A stretch of DNA of 64,000 bases from an uncultured Sphingomonadaceae bacterium (GTDB taxonomy: Bacteria > Pseudomonadota > Alphaproteobacteria > Sphingomonadales > Sphingomonadaceae), in the NCBI GenBank assembly GCA_947488845.1, contig CANLBM010000014.1:34862-98861 (forward strand), given 5' to 3'. Below, piece by piece: positions 9,765 through 22,458 of this stretch. Made by a program: the position numbers and the translations under genes. Positions within the stretch are counted from its first letter, which is position 1, and the number at the start of each line of letters is the position of its first letter. The notes under the pieces were generated by a model that was not told the DNA's origin, did no database searches, and saw only the letters and a list, made by a program, of their open reading frames with translations.

Positions 9765-11822
9765 CTATCCGCTGCGCAACAGGCTGACGCCCCAGTCACG
9801 TTCGAACAGATAGAGCGCCACCCGCGCTGCCTGCCCTCTTTCGCTGTCCAGCCCCCCGTCGCGGTCGAGCAACAACCGCGCATCATCGGTGGCAGGTCCG
9901 ATCAGTTCATTGACCTGCGTAGGCGTGGCAACGCGAAAGCCCGCATCTCCCGATTGGCGCGTGCCCAAAAGCTCCCCGGCTCCACGCAACCGGAGGTCCT
10001 CCTCGGCGATACGAAAGCCGTCATTTGTCTCGCGCATCAGCGTTAGCCGGGCACGCGCCGTCTCGCTCAGCGTGTCGCCGCGAATAAGCAGGCAATTGGA
10101 CTTGACGCTCCCCCGACCGACGCGACCGCGCAACTGATGTAATTGGGCGAGACCGAAACGATCCGCCGCTTCGATGACCATCAGACTGGCGTTGGGGACA
10201 TCGACACCGACTTCTATGACAGTGGTCGCCACCAGCACCTTGATCTCGTCGCGCTGGAACCGCCCCATCACGAGGTCTTTCTCGGGCCCTTTCATCCGAC
10301 CGTGGACCAGGCCCACCTGGTCACCGAAACGCGCTTGCAGGCTGGCGGCCCTTTCTTCCGCCGCCGCGAGGTCACTTTTTTCGCTTTCTTCGACCAGGGG
10401 ACAGACCCAATAGGCTTGACCGCCAGCAGCGATATGACGCGCAAGACCGTCAACTATGTCTGACATTCGCGCTCCGGACACGACGCTGGTGTCGATAGCC
10501 TGCCGTCCCGGGGGGAGTTCATCGATGCGCGACACATCCATTTCCCCATATTGGCTCAGCGTCAGGGTCCGCGGTATTGGCGTGGCGGTCATCGCCAGAA
10601 GATGCGGGGTTCTCTCTGCTTTTTGAGTCAGCATGAGCCGCTGGGAAACACCGAATTTATGCTGTTCGTCAATGACTGCGACAGCCAGATTCTTGTACCG
10701 CACCTGCTCCTGAAAAATTGCATGGGTCCCGATCAGGATGTCGATCGAACCATCCATCAATCCCATCAGGGTCGCTTCACGAATCTTGCCCTTGTCGCGT
10801 CCGGTGAGAATCGCGAGATTGACCGGAAGGCCGGCCAGCAATTTCTGCAGGCCTTCATAATGCTGACGCGCCAGTATTTCCGTCGGAGCCAGAAACGCAC
10901 CTTGATATCCCTCTTCCACGGCAGAAAGCAGCGCCATCAACGCCACCAGCGTTTTGCCGGAACCGACATCACCCTGAAGCAGTCTCAGCATCGGGGCAGT
11001 TTGCGCAAGATCGCCTTCAATCTCACCGATACATCGTTTCTGGGCATTGGTCAGTTCGAACGGCAGTTTCAACTGGTTTCGCAGGCGCCCGTCTCCCTCA
11101 ATGGGGATGCCTCTCTTGCTGCGGTTGCTGGCGCGGACCAACATGAAAGCAAGCTGGTTTGCAAAAACCTCGTCATAGGCCAGCCGGTCATTGGCACTCT
11201 CACCCTCAGCGCTATGAAGAGCGGTGATACTATCCTTCCAATTCTTCCATCTTTTCGCTGCAAGCTGGCTTGGCTCTACCCATTCCGGCAATTCCGGCGC
11301 AAGCGCGAGCGCTTGTGCGGTCAGCTGCCGCATGCGGACATTGCCCAGTCCATCCGACAAGGGATAGATCGGCTCCAACTGTGCAATGCTGTCGACCTGT
11401 TCCGGCTCAAGTATCTGATCAGGGTGGACGATCTGCAGTTCGTCACCATAACGCTCGAGCTTGCCGGAAATGACTTTGGGTTCGCCAAGTGGCAGTAATT
11501 TTTTCGGCCAACCCGGGTTCCGCCCGAAAAAGGTCAGGCTGATATAATTGCCCGCCTTGTCCGTCGCGTGCACCCGCAGCGGGCTCCGCGGACCGCCGCT
11601 GCGATAGTCGACGGGTGTCACCTGAACGATAATCGTCTCGCCGACGTCAATCTCGTCCAGCTCCTCGACCCGTTTCCGCTGCATCCAGTAGCTCGGCTGA
11701 TGATAGAGCAGATCCTTGATCCGCGTCAGTCGCAGCTTCTCCAGCGGCTTGGCCAGTGCCTTGCCGACGCCCTTGAGCGACTGGGTTTCGCCAAATAATG
11801 GATTGAGTATCTCGGGCCGCAT
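9765..11822 (-). CDS. recG: ATP-dependent DNA helicase RecG
   Basis: Remodels stalled replication forks and branch-migrates Holliday junctions; 685 residues, full length. The N-terminal wedge domain starts after LKGVGKALAKPLEKL and includes an OB fold. Helicase motifs follow: Walker A GDVGSGKT near 284, DEQH (VIDEQHKFGV) near 387, MTATPIPRTL, and motif VI QLRGRVGRG. The C-terminal LRLRGAGELLGTRQSG segment is the conserved RecG end. It is divergent from sdhE-mfd across 59 bp, placing two related SF2 repair translocases side by side. Confidence 0.96.
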   Translation of the reverse strand: MRPEILNPLFGETQSLKGVGKALAKPLEKLRLTRIKDLLYHQPSYWMQRKRVEELDEIDVGETIIVQVTPVDYRSGGPRSPLRVHATDKAGNYISLTFFGRNPGWPKKLLPLGEPKVISGKLERYGDELQIVHPDQILEPEQVDSIAQLEPIYPLSDGLGNVRMRQLTAQALALAPELPEWVEPSQLAAKRWKNWKDSITALHSAEGESANDRLAYDEVFANQLAFMLVRASNRSKRGIPIEGDGRLRNQLKLPFELTNAQKRCIGEIEGDLAQTAPMLRLLQGDVGSGKTLVALMALLSAVEEGYQGAFLAPTEILARQHYEGLQKLLAGLPVNLAILTGRDKGKIREATLMGLMDGSIDILIGTHAIFQEQVRYKNLAVAVIDEQHKFGVSQRLMLTQKAERTPHLLAMTATPIPRTLTLSQYGEMDVSRIDELPPGRQAIDTSVVSGARMSDIVDGLARHIAAGGQAYWVCPLVEESEKSDLAAAEERAASLQARFGDQVGLVHGRMKGPEKDLVMGRFQRDEIKVLVATTVIEVGVDVPNASLMVIEAADRFGLAQLHQLRGRVGRGSVKSNCLLIRGDTLSETARARLTLMRETNDGFRIAEEDLRLRGAGELLGTRQSGDAGFRVATPTQVNELIGPATDDARLLLDRDGGLDSERGQAARVALYLFERDWGVSLLRSG

Positions 11823-11881
11823 GTCTATCCGCCTTTATACCGTCGCTGGCGCATTATGCCAGCCAAGTTGGAGCAGCAATT

Positions 11882-12148
11882 ATGGATCGCGAAACAAAGC
11901 TGAAAAGGCTTCAATTTCGCGCATGGCATCGCGGAACCCGCGAAGCCGATTTTTTGATTGGTGGTTTTTTTGATCGCTACAGTCAAGGCTGGTCGGACAA
12001 AGAGATCGACTGGTTTGAAAGCCTGCTCGTCGAAGATGATGTTGATGTCATGGCGTGGGCGATCGGAACATTACCCGTTCCGGAAGTTTTTGCCGGTCCG
12101 CAAATGGATGTCATGCAACGGCTCGATTATATTGACGCGACAAAATAA
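11882..12148 (+). CDS. sdhE: SdhE-type FAD assembly factor (succinate dehydrogenase assembly factor 2)
   Basis: An 88-residue protein of the DUF339/SdhE family that promotes covalent flavinylation of the succinate dehydrogenase flavoprotein. The signature RAWHRGTREADFLIGGF (about residues 13-29) contains the RGxxE motif needed for FAD attachment. The rest is a small helical bundle with a final acidic/Trp segment. Located 32 nt upstream of mfd on the same strand and divergent from recG; this recG-sdhE-mfd order is common in alphaproteobacteria as I recall. No sdh genes lie in the window. Confidence 0.92.
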   Translation: MDRETKLKRLQFRAWHRGTREADFLIGGFFDRYSQGWSDKEIDWFESLLVEDDVDVMAWAIGTLPVPEVFAGPQMDVMQRLDYIDATK

Positions 12149-12180
12149 CCCCCTCTCCCATTTCCAAAAGCCCATTGAAC

Positions 12181-15647
<3,467 letters not shown>

Positions 15648-15651
<4 letters not shown>

Positions 15652-17654
15652 TTGCTTCTCAAGGAGAAGGCTTCGAACTCGTCTGGCGACAGTGGTCCCG
15701 AACGCAGGAATCCCTGGAAATATTCACAGCCGAGTTCAGCCAAAGCCTCGAGTTGCCCTTCCGTTTCAACGCCTTCGGCAATCACGCTGAGACCAAGACT
15801 ATGCGCCATGTCGATAATAGACCGGACTACGACCTGATCTTTGGCTGATCCGCTGATATCGCCCGTCAGCCCGCTGTCGAGCTTCATATAGTCGACGGGC
15901 AACTTCTTGAGATAAGACAGGCTGCTGTAACCGGTACCAAAATCGTCAATAGCGATACGAACACCGGCTGTCCTCAATCTCTGCAACATGTCTGCCGATG
16001 CCGTTAAATTGCCGATTAATTCTGATTCTGTTATTTCGAGAGTCAGCCGATGCGGTTCAAATCCGGCCTTTGCGACCAGTTTCTTCATATTGTCCTCAAA
16101 TGCGGACAAAGCCAAATCTCCGGCCGTGACATTGATCGACAGACGCAAAAACCCAAGGCTTATTGGCCAACCGGCAGCGAGCGTCAACGCCTGCTTGTGG
16201 ATTTGCGCCGAAAGCGATTCCATCACCCCGGCCCGCTCCGCCACGGCGAAGAGAGTTGAAGCACCCAACAGCCCATATTCGGGATGTTCCCATCGGGCCA
16301 AGGCTTCAGCACCCACGAGTTGTCCCGTATCGGCTCTGATTTGCGGCTGAAACGCGATCACGATTTCTCCCCGCCCCATCGCCCCGGCCAATTGTTCCTC
16401 CAACACCTCTTCCAGATGCACATCGGCTTCAGTAACAGTGCTAAAATTGATCGGCAAAGCATCTGCGGCAGTTGCTTCGGCCAGCGCCAGAACGGCCTTT
16501 CTGATCAATGTCTTTTCACTCGAATCTTCGTTCCCGATGGCGATTCCGGCACGAGCAACGGGGTTAATCGGCCGCCCCTCCAGTTGCAGGCCAAGAAAAA
16601 CGCTGTCGATCAGATCATTCGCAAATTCCGAAATCTTGCTACTCTGCAGATCGGCCAGTGCGATCAGAAAATTCTGCCCATCCAGACGCGCGACCAGCTG
16701 GGAGCCTGCATATTGACGCTGCGTCTGATCCATCAGCCTGTGACCGACAATGCGCAGCAGCTGATCCCCGGCATGGCGTCCGAAAGCGGCATTGATCATC
16801 CGGAAATTCTTGATGCCGATCGCAATGAGGGTGGGTTTACTTCCCGCTTCCAGTTTTTTCCGAACCCAGGACCCCGCAGCTGCGGCATTTCTCAATCCCG
16901 AAAGCAAATCTCTTCCCGTCCAGTCGTCAACGTCCTCGCTGCTGGCTAGATATTCGATCCTGCCGAAAATCCGGCCAGCCTCTTCATGCAGGTGATGAAG
17001 CACCGCACGTCCATTGAGCTGGTGCGGAACCGCCGCCTGTCTGGCGCCGTCACGCAAACGCCCCATAGCTCCGCGAACGCGCTTGCGTTCATCCTCCGAT
17101 AGCTGCCGGTAGATGCCGGTGGCAGGATATCGTTTGAAATCAATCTGGCGGGCTGCTTCTGAGAGACTATCGCTAACCCAGGATTCGTCGACGGAATTCA
17201 ACGCCATCGACCATTGCAAATCCGCACTGGTCAACATCGATTGTTCGTTACTCGCGCGTTCGGCGCCTCCTCGAAAATTCTCGACATAACGATAGGCATA
17301 TTTGATCGACAGCGCCAGATTCGCTCCCGGATCTGCGAAGTCCAGATAATGGGTCGCACCCGAATCATAGCATTGCTGAACTATCTGAGAGTTCTCACTG
17401 CTATCAATCAAAGCCAATATCGCGATCCCACCCACGGTCGCAGAAGTTGAAAGTTCGACAATAGCTTCCAAGCCGTCATTTACGGCCCTGCGAACATCAA
17501 TAACGGCGATCATCGCCCCGGCTGAGAAAAACCGGCCGCTCAGATTGTCCGATCTCCGGGCGGAATGAACCCGCCAACCAAAGGACGCAATTTCTGCGGC
17601 CAGAGGATCGCGTTCCTGGAAAGAAAGCAGAAACAAATTTCTGAATTCAGCCAA
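15648..17654 (-). CDS. c-di-GMP phosphodiesterase with degenerate GGDEF and intact EAL domain
   Basis: A 668-residue soluble protein. The first 135 residues look like a receiver-type fold (AGAMIAVIDVRRA, LALIDSSEN) but lack a clear phospho-acceptor pattern. A GGDEF domain follows at about 270-400; its signature has decayed to LDGQNF, so cyclase activity is unlikely. The EAL domain (about 420-660) keeps the catalytic set: AEALARW, SINVTA, EITESE, IDDFGTGYSS, YMKLD, AEGVET and FQGF. It should therefore hydrolyse c-di-GMP, with the GGDEF part possibly sensing GTP as in similar proteins. Convergent with mfd, divergent from moaA. Confidence 0.9.
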
Positions 17655-17830
17655 ATGCGCAGTCGAGATGGAAATTTCGGGAACGTCAAAACTCCTTTAA
17701 CCGGACCACCGGCACGCCAATTTACCAGCGACCGACTATCTTTTTCCGTAGCAGCAAAACCTTTATATGCCGTTGCCTGCCTATCCGGAAAGCGCTAGCT
17801 CTATAGCATTGATCCAACGTGAGGCGCCCT

Positions 17831-18817
17831 ATGCAAGACGGTTTCGGACGCAAAATTGATTATCTTCGCATTTCGGTCACCGACCGATGCAATTTCCGCT
17901 GCCAATATTGCATGTCGGAAAAAATGACCTTCATGCCAAAATCCGAGCTGCTGACGCTCGAAGAAATCACCCTGATCGCGGAACGGTTCATCGGGCATGG
18001 CATCCGCAAAATCCGCCTCACCGGCGGCGAACCGTTGGTCAGAAGGGATATGAAAGACGTTATCCAGCGGCTCGGCAGAAAAGTGGCCACCGGTGAACTG
18101 GAAGAATTGACCCTCACCACTAACGGATCGTTGCTGACCGAATATGCCGATCATCTCGCTGCCCATGGGATGCGGCGGATCAATGTGAGCATGGATACAC
18201 TCGACCCCGCCCGCTTTTCCGAGATTACCCGCGGCGCCGATGTGAACATCGTGCTGGATGGCATAAAGGCCGCCAAGGAAGCGGGTATCCGGGTCAAGAT
18301 CAATATGGTGGCGGTTCGCGATTTCAATGAAGCCGATCTTCTTGCGATGGCGGAATATTGCGCCGAAAATGGCCATGATCTGACGATTATCGAGAGCATG
18401 CCTTTGGGTGATGTTGGTGCGGATCGCAAACTCGCCCATATTTCCACCGATGAATTCCTGGCTCCGTTGAGAGACCATTATACAATCCTTCCTATTCCCC
18501 ATCGCAGCTCCGGGCCGGCGCGCTATGTTTCGGTCGAACCGCTCGGCCTCCGGCTGGGCCTGATCACTCCGCTCAGCAATAATTTTTGCGATGATTGCAA
18601 CCGCTTGCGCCTAACCACGGATGGCAAGATATATATGTGCCTCGGACACAGCGCCCATGTCGATTTGCGCGCCGCAGTGCGCAAGGATGGCATCGCTGCC
18701 GTTGACCAACTGCTCCAACAGGCTCTAAAGCTCAAACCGCAGCGCCATGATTTCAATGCGCAGCTCGATGGGTCCGCAGAGATATTGGAGCGTCATATGA
18801 ACGTCACGGGCGGATGA
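17831..18817 (+). CDS. moaA: GTP 3',8-cyclase MoaA (molybdenum cofactor step 1)
   Basis: Radical SAM enzyme that, with MoaC, converts GTP to cyclic pyranopterin monophosphate. I choose ATG 17831 (MQDGFGRKIDY), with GAGG 6 nt upstream; a GTG at 17819 is the alternative. The radical SAM cluster is C20, C24, C27 (CNFRCQYC). The second 4Fe-4S cluster near residues 253-270 is CDDCNRLRLTTDGKIYMC. The protein ends in the functionally important Gly-Gly. The stop overlaps the nadK start by 4 nt (ATGA). moaC and moeA lie 42 kb away and moaB 21 kb away. Confidence 0.96.
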   Translation: MQDGFGRKIDYLRISVTDRCNFRCQYCMSEKMTFMPKSELLTLEEITLIAERFIGHGIRKIRLTGGEPLVRRDMKDVIQRLGRKVATGELEELTLTTNGSLLTEYADHLAAHGMRRINVSMDTLDPARFSEITRGADVNIVLDGIKAAKEAGIRVKINMVAVRDFNEADLLAMAEYCAENGHDLTIIESMPLGDVGADRKLAHISTDEFLAPLRDHYTILPIPHRSSGPARYVSVEPLGLRLGLITPLSNNFCDDCNRLRLTTDGKIYMCLGHSAHVDLRAAVRKDGIAAVDQLLQQALKLKPQRHDFNAQLDGSAEILERHMNVTGG

Positions 18818-19587
18818 GCGATAAAAAATGGGCACTAATCGTGTCACCGACGCTACCGGCGCAGGAAGCGGCCGAAAAGCTAAAATCACTGATCGACTGG
18901 GTGCCGGTTGAAGAAGCCGACCATGCGGTTGTGCTTGGCGGTGACGGCTTCATGCTGCAAACGCTCCACCAGATGCTCAATCGCAGGAAAATCATGCCGG
19001 TCTATGGCATGAACCTCGGCACCGTCGGCTTCCTGATGAACAACTGGCATATGGAAGACCTCGAAAAGCGCCTGCGCAAGGCCCGGGCGTTCAAGGTCAA
19101 GCCGCTCAAGATGGAGGTGGAAACCATCTCGGGAGCAAAGTTCACTCTGCCCGCCATCAACGAAGTCTCGCTTCTGCGCGAAACGCGTCAGACAGCCAAG
19201 CTCGAGATCGAAATCAACGGCCGGATCATGATGGAGGAGCTGGTCTGCGACGGGGTGCTGATTGCGACGCCCGCCGGCTCCACTGCCTATAATCTATCCG
19301 CCAATGGTCCGATCCTGCCGCTGACCTGCAATCTTCTGGCGCTGACACCGATCAGCCCGTTCCGGCCAAGGCGCTGGAAAGGCGCAATATTGCCCGACAA
19401 GATGGAAATAACCATCCGGGTACTGAACCCTGAAAAACGGCCTGTCAGCGCCGTAGGCGACCAACAGGAAGTCCGCGATGTGAGCTGCGTTAAAGTCGCG
19501 ATAGACCGCGCGCAGGCGCTGACGATGCTGTTTGATCCGGAGCATGCGCTTGACGATCGCATCGCTATGGAACAATTTGTTGTTTGA
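18814..19587 (+). CDS. nadK: NAD kinase
   Basis: Phosphorylates NAD to NADP; 257 residues, typical for the short alphaproteobacterial form. The GGDG motif (VLGGDGFML) lies near 41-48, the NE-containing PAINEVSLLRET near 108-119, and the Gly-rich TPAGSTAYNLSANGPI near 150-165. It is translationally coupled to moaA through an ATGA overlap, although the two have no metabolic link. The tRNA-Asn gene follows about 75 nt later with its own promoter. Confidence 0.95.
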   Translation: MSDKKWALIVSPTLPAQEAAEKLKSLIDWVPVEEADHAVVLGGDGFMLQTLHQMLNRRKIMPVYGMNLGTVGFLMNNWHMEDLEKRLRKARAFKVKPLKMEVETISGAKFTLPAINEVSLLRETRQTAKLEIEINGRIMMEELVCDGVLIATPAGSTAYNLSANGPILPLTCNLLALTPISPFRPRRWKGAILPDKMEITIRVLNPEKRPVSAVGDQQEVRDVSCVKVAIDRAQALTMLFDPEHALDDRIAMEQFVV

Positions 19588-19591
19588 TGGC

Positions 19592-19620
19592 TTGCGGCTC
19601 TCAAATGTCGTTGCTATAGG
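19592..19620 (+). promoter_or_regulatory. Likely sigma-70 promoter of tRNA-Asn
   Basis: TTGCGG at 19592-19597 and TATAGG at 19615-19620 are separated by exactly 17 nt. The -10 box ends 41 nt before the mature tRNA 5' end, leaving room for a short leader. The site starts 4 nt after the nadK stop. Confidence 0.5.
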
Positions 19621-19661
19621 CGCGCTTCACCATGAAAGGCTCGATCCAGAATCGAGCGTGT

Positions 19662-19736
19662 TCCCCGATAGCTCAGTGGTAGAGCATTCGACTGTTAATC
19701 GAATGGCCGTTGGTTCGAATCCAACTCGGGGAGCCA
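19662..19736 (+). tRNA. tRNA-Asn (anticodon GTT)
   Basis: A complete cloverleaf with encoded CCA. The acceptor arms TCCCCGA and TCGGGGA pair fully, with discriminator G19733. The D arm contains AGCTCAGTGGTAGAGC, the anticodon stem is ATTCGACTGTTAATCGAAT with GTT at 19694-19696, and the T arm holds GGTTCGAATCC. It reads AAC/AAU codons. No duplicate of the 3' end is seen nearby, so there is no sign of an integrated element at this tRNA. Confidence 0.97.
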
Positions 19737-19757
19737 TTTTTCATGGCTCTATTTTCT
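19731..19757 (+). terminator. Intrinsic terminator overlapping the tRNA 3' end
   Basis: GAGCCAT at 19731-19737 pairs exactly with ATGGCTC at 19743-19749, followed by TATTTTCT. The left arm uses the last six bases of the tRNA, including CCA, so the terminator re-uses the mature 3' end. Confidence 0.65.
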
Positions 19758-20064
19758 CCCAGATCAGACAGTTTCGTAAGAGACAATGGCTGTTAGTGCA
19801 TTGCACTAGATATCTCTGTTCAGATAAGTCTCCTTTTTCCTGATAAACTTTACACACTTGACAGGGTTATAAAATATGATCTGCTGTGCGCCGAAACTGG
19901 CGGCACTGGCGCATTTTTCCATATGAGCTATGGCCTGAAAGCGTGCTGCACGCGGATGCGAGACTATAAGGGCGCTGATCCGTCATGGATTGAATCTATC
20001 ACACGAGAGCTGCTGTAGGAAAGCCACCCAATATGAGCGACCCTGTGACAAGCCGCGGAGATAT
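19758..20064. other. Gene-free stretch after tRNA-Asn
   Basis: About 300 nt without a supported gene. It contains TTGACA at 19858-19863 without a convincing -10 box. Two tiny overlapping frames follow: 16 codons from ATG 19876 to TGA 19926, and 31 codons from ATG 19923 to TAG 20018, linked by an ATGA. They have no recognisable product and could be remnants of a decayed gene. Confidence 0.5.
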
Positions 20065-21219
20065 TCAGGCCGCTTTGGCCAATGCGACCTGGTTCCGGCC
20101 GTTTCTCTTGGCGTGATACAAGGCCTTGTCCGCCCGATCCATCCCTTCGTGCAACGAATCGGTATCACTCAATATCGCCAGCCCGAAACTCGCGGTCACC
20201 TTGTCGTTGGAATCTAGTTCCGGATGCACGACAAAACGCAACGAGTCGCAAATATTCTGGGCCAGAAATTGCGCAGTTTCGACCGGCATCCACTGGGTCA
20301 GTACGGCGAACTCCTCACCACCGGTTCGCGCCACCTGGCCATATTCTTGACACAGCTCCATAGCCGTTTCCGCTATTCTCTGCAGCACCTTGTCGCCCGC
20401 TGCGTGGCCATATTGGTCATTGATCTGCTTGAAATGGTCGACGTCAAACAAGATAATCGTACGTACAAAAATCGCTCCCTGTTTCTCGCCCGGGCCGGCG
20501 GCGAACAATCCTTTCAGACCGCGCCGGTTCAGCATTCCCGTCAGAGGGTCCCGGTGGGACTCGGTGTGGAAATGCAGGACCATGGCATGACCGGCAGCGA
20601 AGAGCAGCACCATCGCCAGCGCTAGTGCCGCGATGCCGTTTGTCAGCTGGAATAGCCAGACATAGGTCGATTCCGTATAGCTTTGCTCGGTCAGCGGGTG
20701 ACCGAGCACAATATTGATCGTTACGACCCGGATGACGAACGTGGCAGCGACGGTTGCAATGACACCGAATAGCGCCCCGTCGATCAGTCTTGTGCCCGTC
20801 TTCCACAATGGCACCAGCGACAATGACAGCAAAAGCCCCGCCCCGGAATTGACCAGCAACGTTCGTGCGTAAATATCTGGCGCTACAAAGCTCAGCCATA
20901 TCAGACCTGCCGTCGCCACTGTCAGACCAAGCCCGACCATCTTGATGGGAAAGATTGCGTTGCACCTGATGTAAATCGCCTTGGCAATCGCGAGACTGAA
21001 TATCCAGAACATGCCGGTCGAAAGAAAGATGAGGCCCATCGGTGTCGAGGAGGTGCGTGTACTGGAGAGCATATAGGCCACGAACGCCGCAACATAGGCC
21101 AGACCAACCCATCCCGAAAATTTCTGGCTTTTGACCGAAAAATGGAGAACCCCGAAAACAAGCGCGAATAGTGCCAATATCAGGGTCGTTAATATATGAA
21201 AGTCAGAATTTCCGGACAT
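20065..21219 (-). CDS. Membrane-bound diguanylate cyclase (GGDEF)
   Basis: A 384-residue protein. The N-terminal ~200 residues form about six to seven hydrophobic membrane helices (the first is ILTTLILALFALVFGVLHF). The C-terminal GGDEF domain begins after HTESHRDPLTGMLNRRG near residue 220; it has FDVDHFKQINDQYGHAAGD and an intact active-site GGEEF near residue 300, so c-di-GMP synthesis is expected. A typical RxxD inhibitory site is not obvious before the active site. The gene stands alone between tRNA-Asn and a 440-nt gene-free stretch. Confidence 0.93.
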   Translation of the reverse strand: MSGNSDFHILTTLILALFALVFGVLHFSVKSQKFSGWVGLAYVAAFVAYMLSSTRTSSTPMGLIFLSTGMFWIFSLAIAKAIYIRCNAIFPIKMVGLGLTVATAGLIWLSFVAPDIYARTLLVNSGAGLLLSLSLVPLWKTGTRLIDGALFGVIATVAATFVIRVVTINIVLGHPLTEQSYTESTYVWLFQLTNGIAALALAMVLLFAAGHAMVLHFHTESHRDPLTGMLNRRGLKGLFAAGPGEKQGAIFVRTIILFDVDHFKQINDQYGHAAGDKVLQRIAETAMELCQEYGQVARTGGEEFAVLTQWMPVETAQFLAQNICDSLRFVVHPELDSNDKVTASFGLAILSDTDSLHEGMDRADKALYHAKRNGRNQVALAKAA

Positions 21220-21658
21220 TGGCCGCAGTCTAACAGGGAGCCTTCAATTAAAGGTTAACCGTATCGCTTTGGCAAAGGGTTCAGATCTGGAATGCTGGTA
21301 AAAATTGGTAACTTCCCGTCTTCGTGCGAACCCGACCGATTTGGCGACGCGCCAAAACTTTACACCAATGGAATGTAATATTTTCCGTGACCTTTGCCCG
21401 AAAACCGCAAAATTCGGGCCTTTACCTGTCACACGCGAACCGTCGAGTGTGACCTTTCATATTACCGTAGCGGTCAGGCAGCAACATGCGGACAACAGCG
21501 AGCAGCGTTCACTATCCGGATTATCAAAGAGCATGTCCCGCGTGTATCGCAAGAGCGGTCGTAACAATAAGCAAGCGGACCGCGTGTAGGACAGTGCTTT
21601 TCCTCCTTCCCCCTCGCGGGGTGAGGGAAAGCGCGGATGCTGCGACTGACAACCTTAT
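21220..21658. other. Gene-free stretch with several hairpins
   Basis: About 440 nt between the diguanylate cyclase start and the TauE stop, with no supported gene. Three perfect 7-bp inverted repeats lie close together: 21340-21356 (TTTGGCG/CGCCAAA), 21396-21419 (GCCCGAA/TTCGGGC) and 21428-21453 (GTCACAC/GTGTGAC). A REP-like palindrome occupies 21606-21631. Short frames here lack any family features. Confidence 0.5.
21606..21631. repeat. REP-like palindrome
   Basis: CTTCCCCCTC and GAGGGAAAG face each other around a short GC-rich loop. Such motifs, rich in CCCTC and GAGGG, are often dispersed REP sequences in alphaproteobacteria, and it sits just downstream of the tauE stop, a typical place. 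Only one copy is in the window, so repetition is an inference. Confidence 0.35.
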
Positions 21659-22426
21659 TCAAACCCACAAAATCCTGACCGCCACATAGAGTATAAGTAA
21701 TGCCGTCAGCCGCCGGATCCACATCTCCGGCAAGGCTTTGCTGGCCAATAGGCTGCCGATCTGACCCCCGAGCAGCACGCCTAGGAATAGCGGCCAATAG
21801 GCAAGGAGAGCTTCCCCTCCACTGCTCCATCCCGATTTCATCAGTTGCCCTGCCAGACCTGCGATTGAATTGACCAGGATGAACGCGCTGGCGGTCGCGG
21901 CGATCCGGCGGCTGTCGGACCAGCGGGTGAGCAGCAGGATCGGAGCGAGGAAGATGCCGCCGCCGATGCCGACCATGCCGGAGAGAAAGCCGATGCCGGT
22001 GCCGGTGGCGGGCGCGAACAGCCGGTGGCCTGTCCATTGTCCTCGGGGGGCGCTATCCCCTGCCCGCTTGATGAAAGGTTCGATGATCAGCAACAGGCCC
22101 GCTGCGGCGAGCGACAGGCCGAGCAGCAGCATGAAGCTCTGCTGTTCCAGCACCATGCGGCCGCCCAGCCATGCCGCTGGCACGGACAGCAGCAGGATTG
22201 GCCAGATTCTGGACCATTCGATCAGTCCTCGAGACTGGAAGCGGATGGTTCCGCCAGTCACAACGATGATATTGCAGAGCAGCGCAAGGACCGGCAACGC
22301 CCGATAGTCGAGCGCGGCCAGTGCCAACAGCGCGATATAGGTGGAACCTCCGCCAAAACCGACGCTGGCGTAGAGAGCGGCGGTTACCGCAAACAGCAGG
22401 GCCAGGCCGAGAATTGAAAAATCCAT
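21659..22426 (-). CDS. TauE/SafE family sulfite/anion exporter
   Basis: A 255-residue integral membrane protein of the TSUP family (formerly DUF81). It opens with a hydrophobic helix and the conserved YASVGFGGGSTYIALLAL segment, and repeats a related FLSGMVGIGGGIFLAPILLL in the second half, the internal duplication of this family. About eight membrane helices can be drawn. Members move sulfite, sulfoacetate or other small anions; the substrate here is unknown. It lies 32 nt after the secA stop on the same strand and may be co-transcribed with it. Confidence 0.9.
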   Translation of the reverse strand: MDFSILGLALLFAVTAALYASVGFGGGSTYIALLALAALDYRALPVLALLCNIIVVTGGTIRFQSRGLIEWSRIWPILLLSVPAAWLGGRMVLEQQSFMLLLGLSLAAAGLLLIIEPFIKRAGDSAPRGQWTGHRLFAPATGTGIGFLSGMVGIGGGIFLAPILLLTRWSDSRRIAATASAFILVNSIAGLAGQLMKSGWSSGGEALLAYWPLFLGVLLGGQIGSLLASKALPEMWIRRLTALLILYVAVRILWV

Positions 22427-22458
22427 CTCAGTTCCCGCCTGGCACGCCGTGTTTCAGA

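Noticed and set aside
19662..20064. Possible integrated element at tRNA-Asn
   Set aside because: No integrase and no direct repeat of the tRNA 3' end were found nearby.
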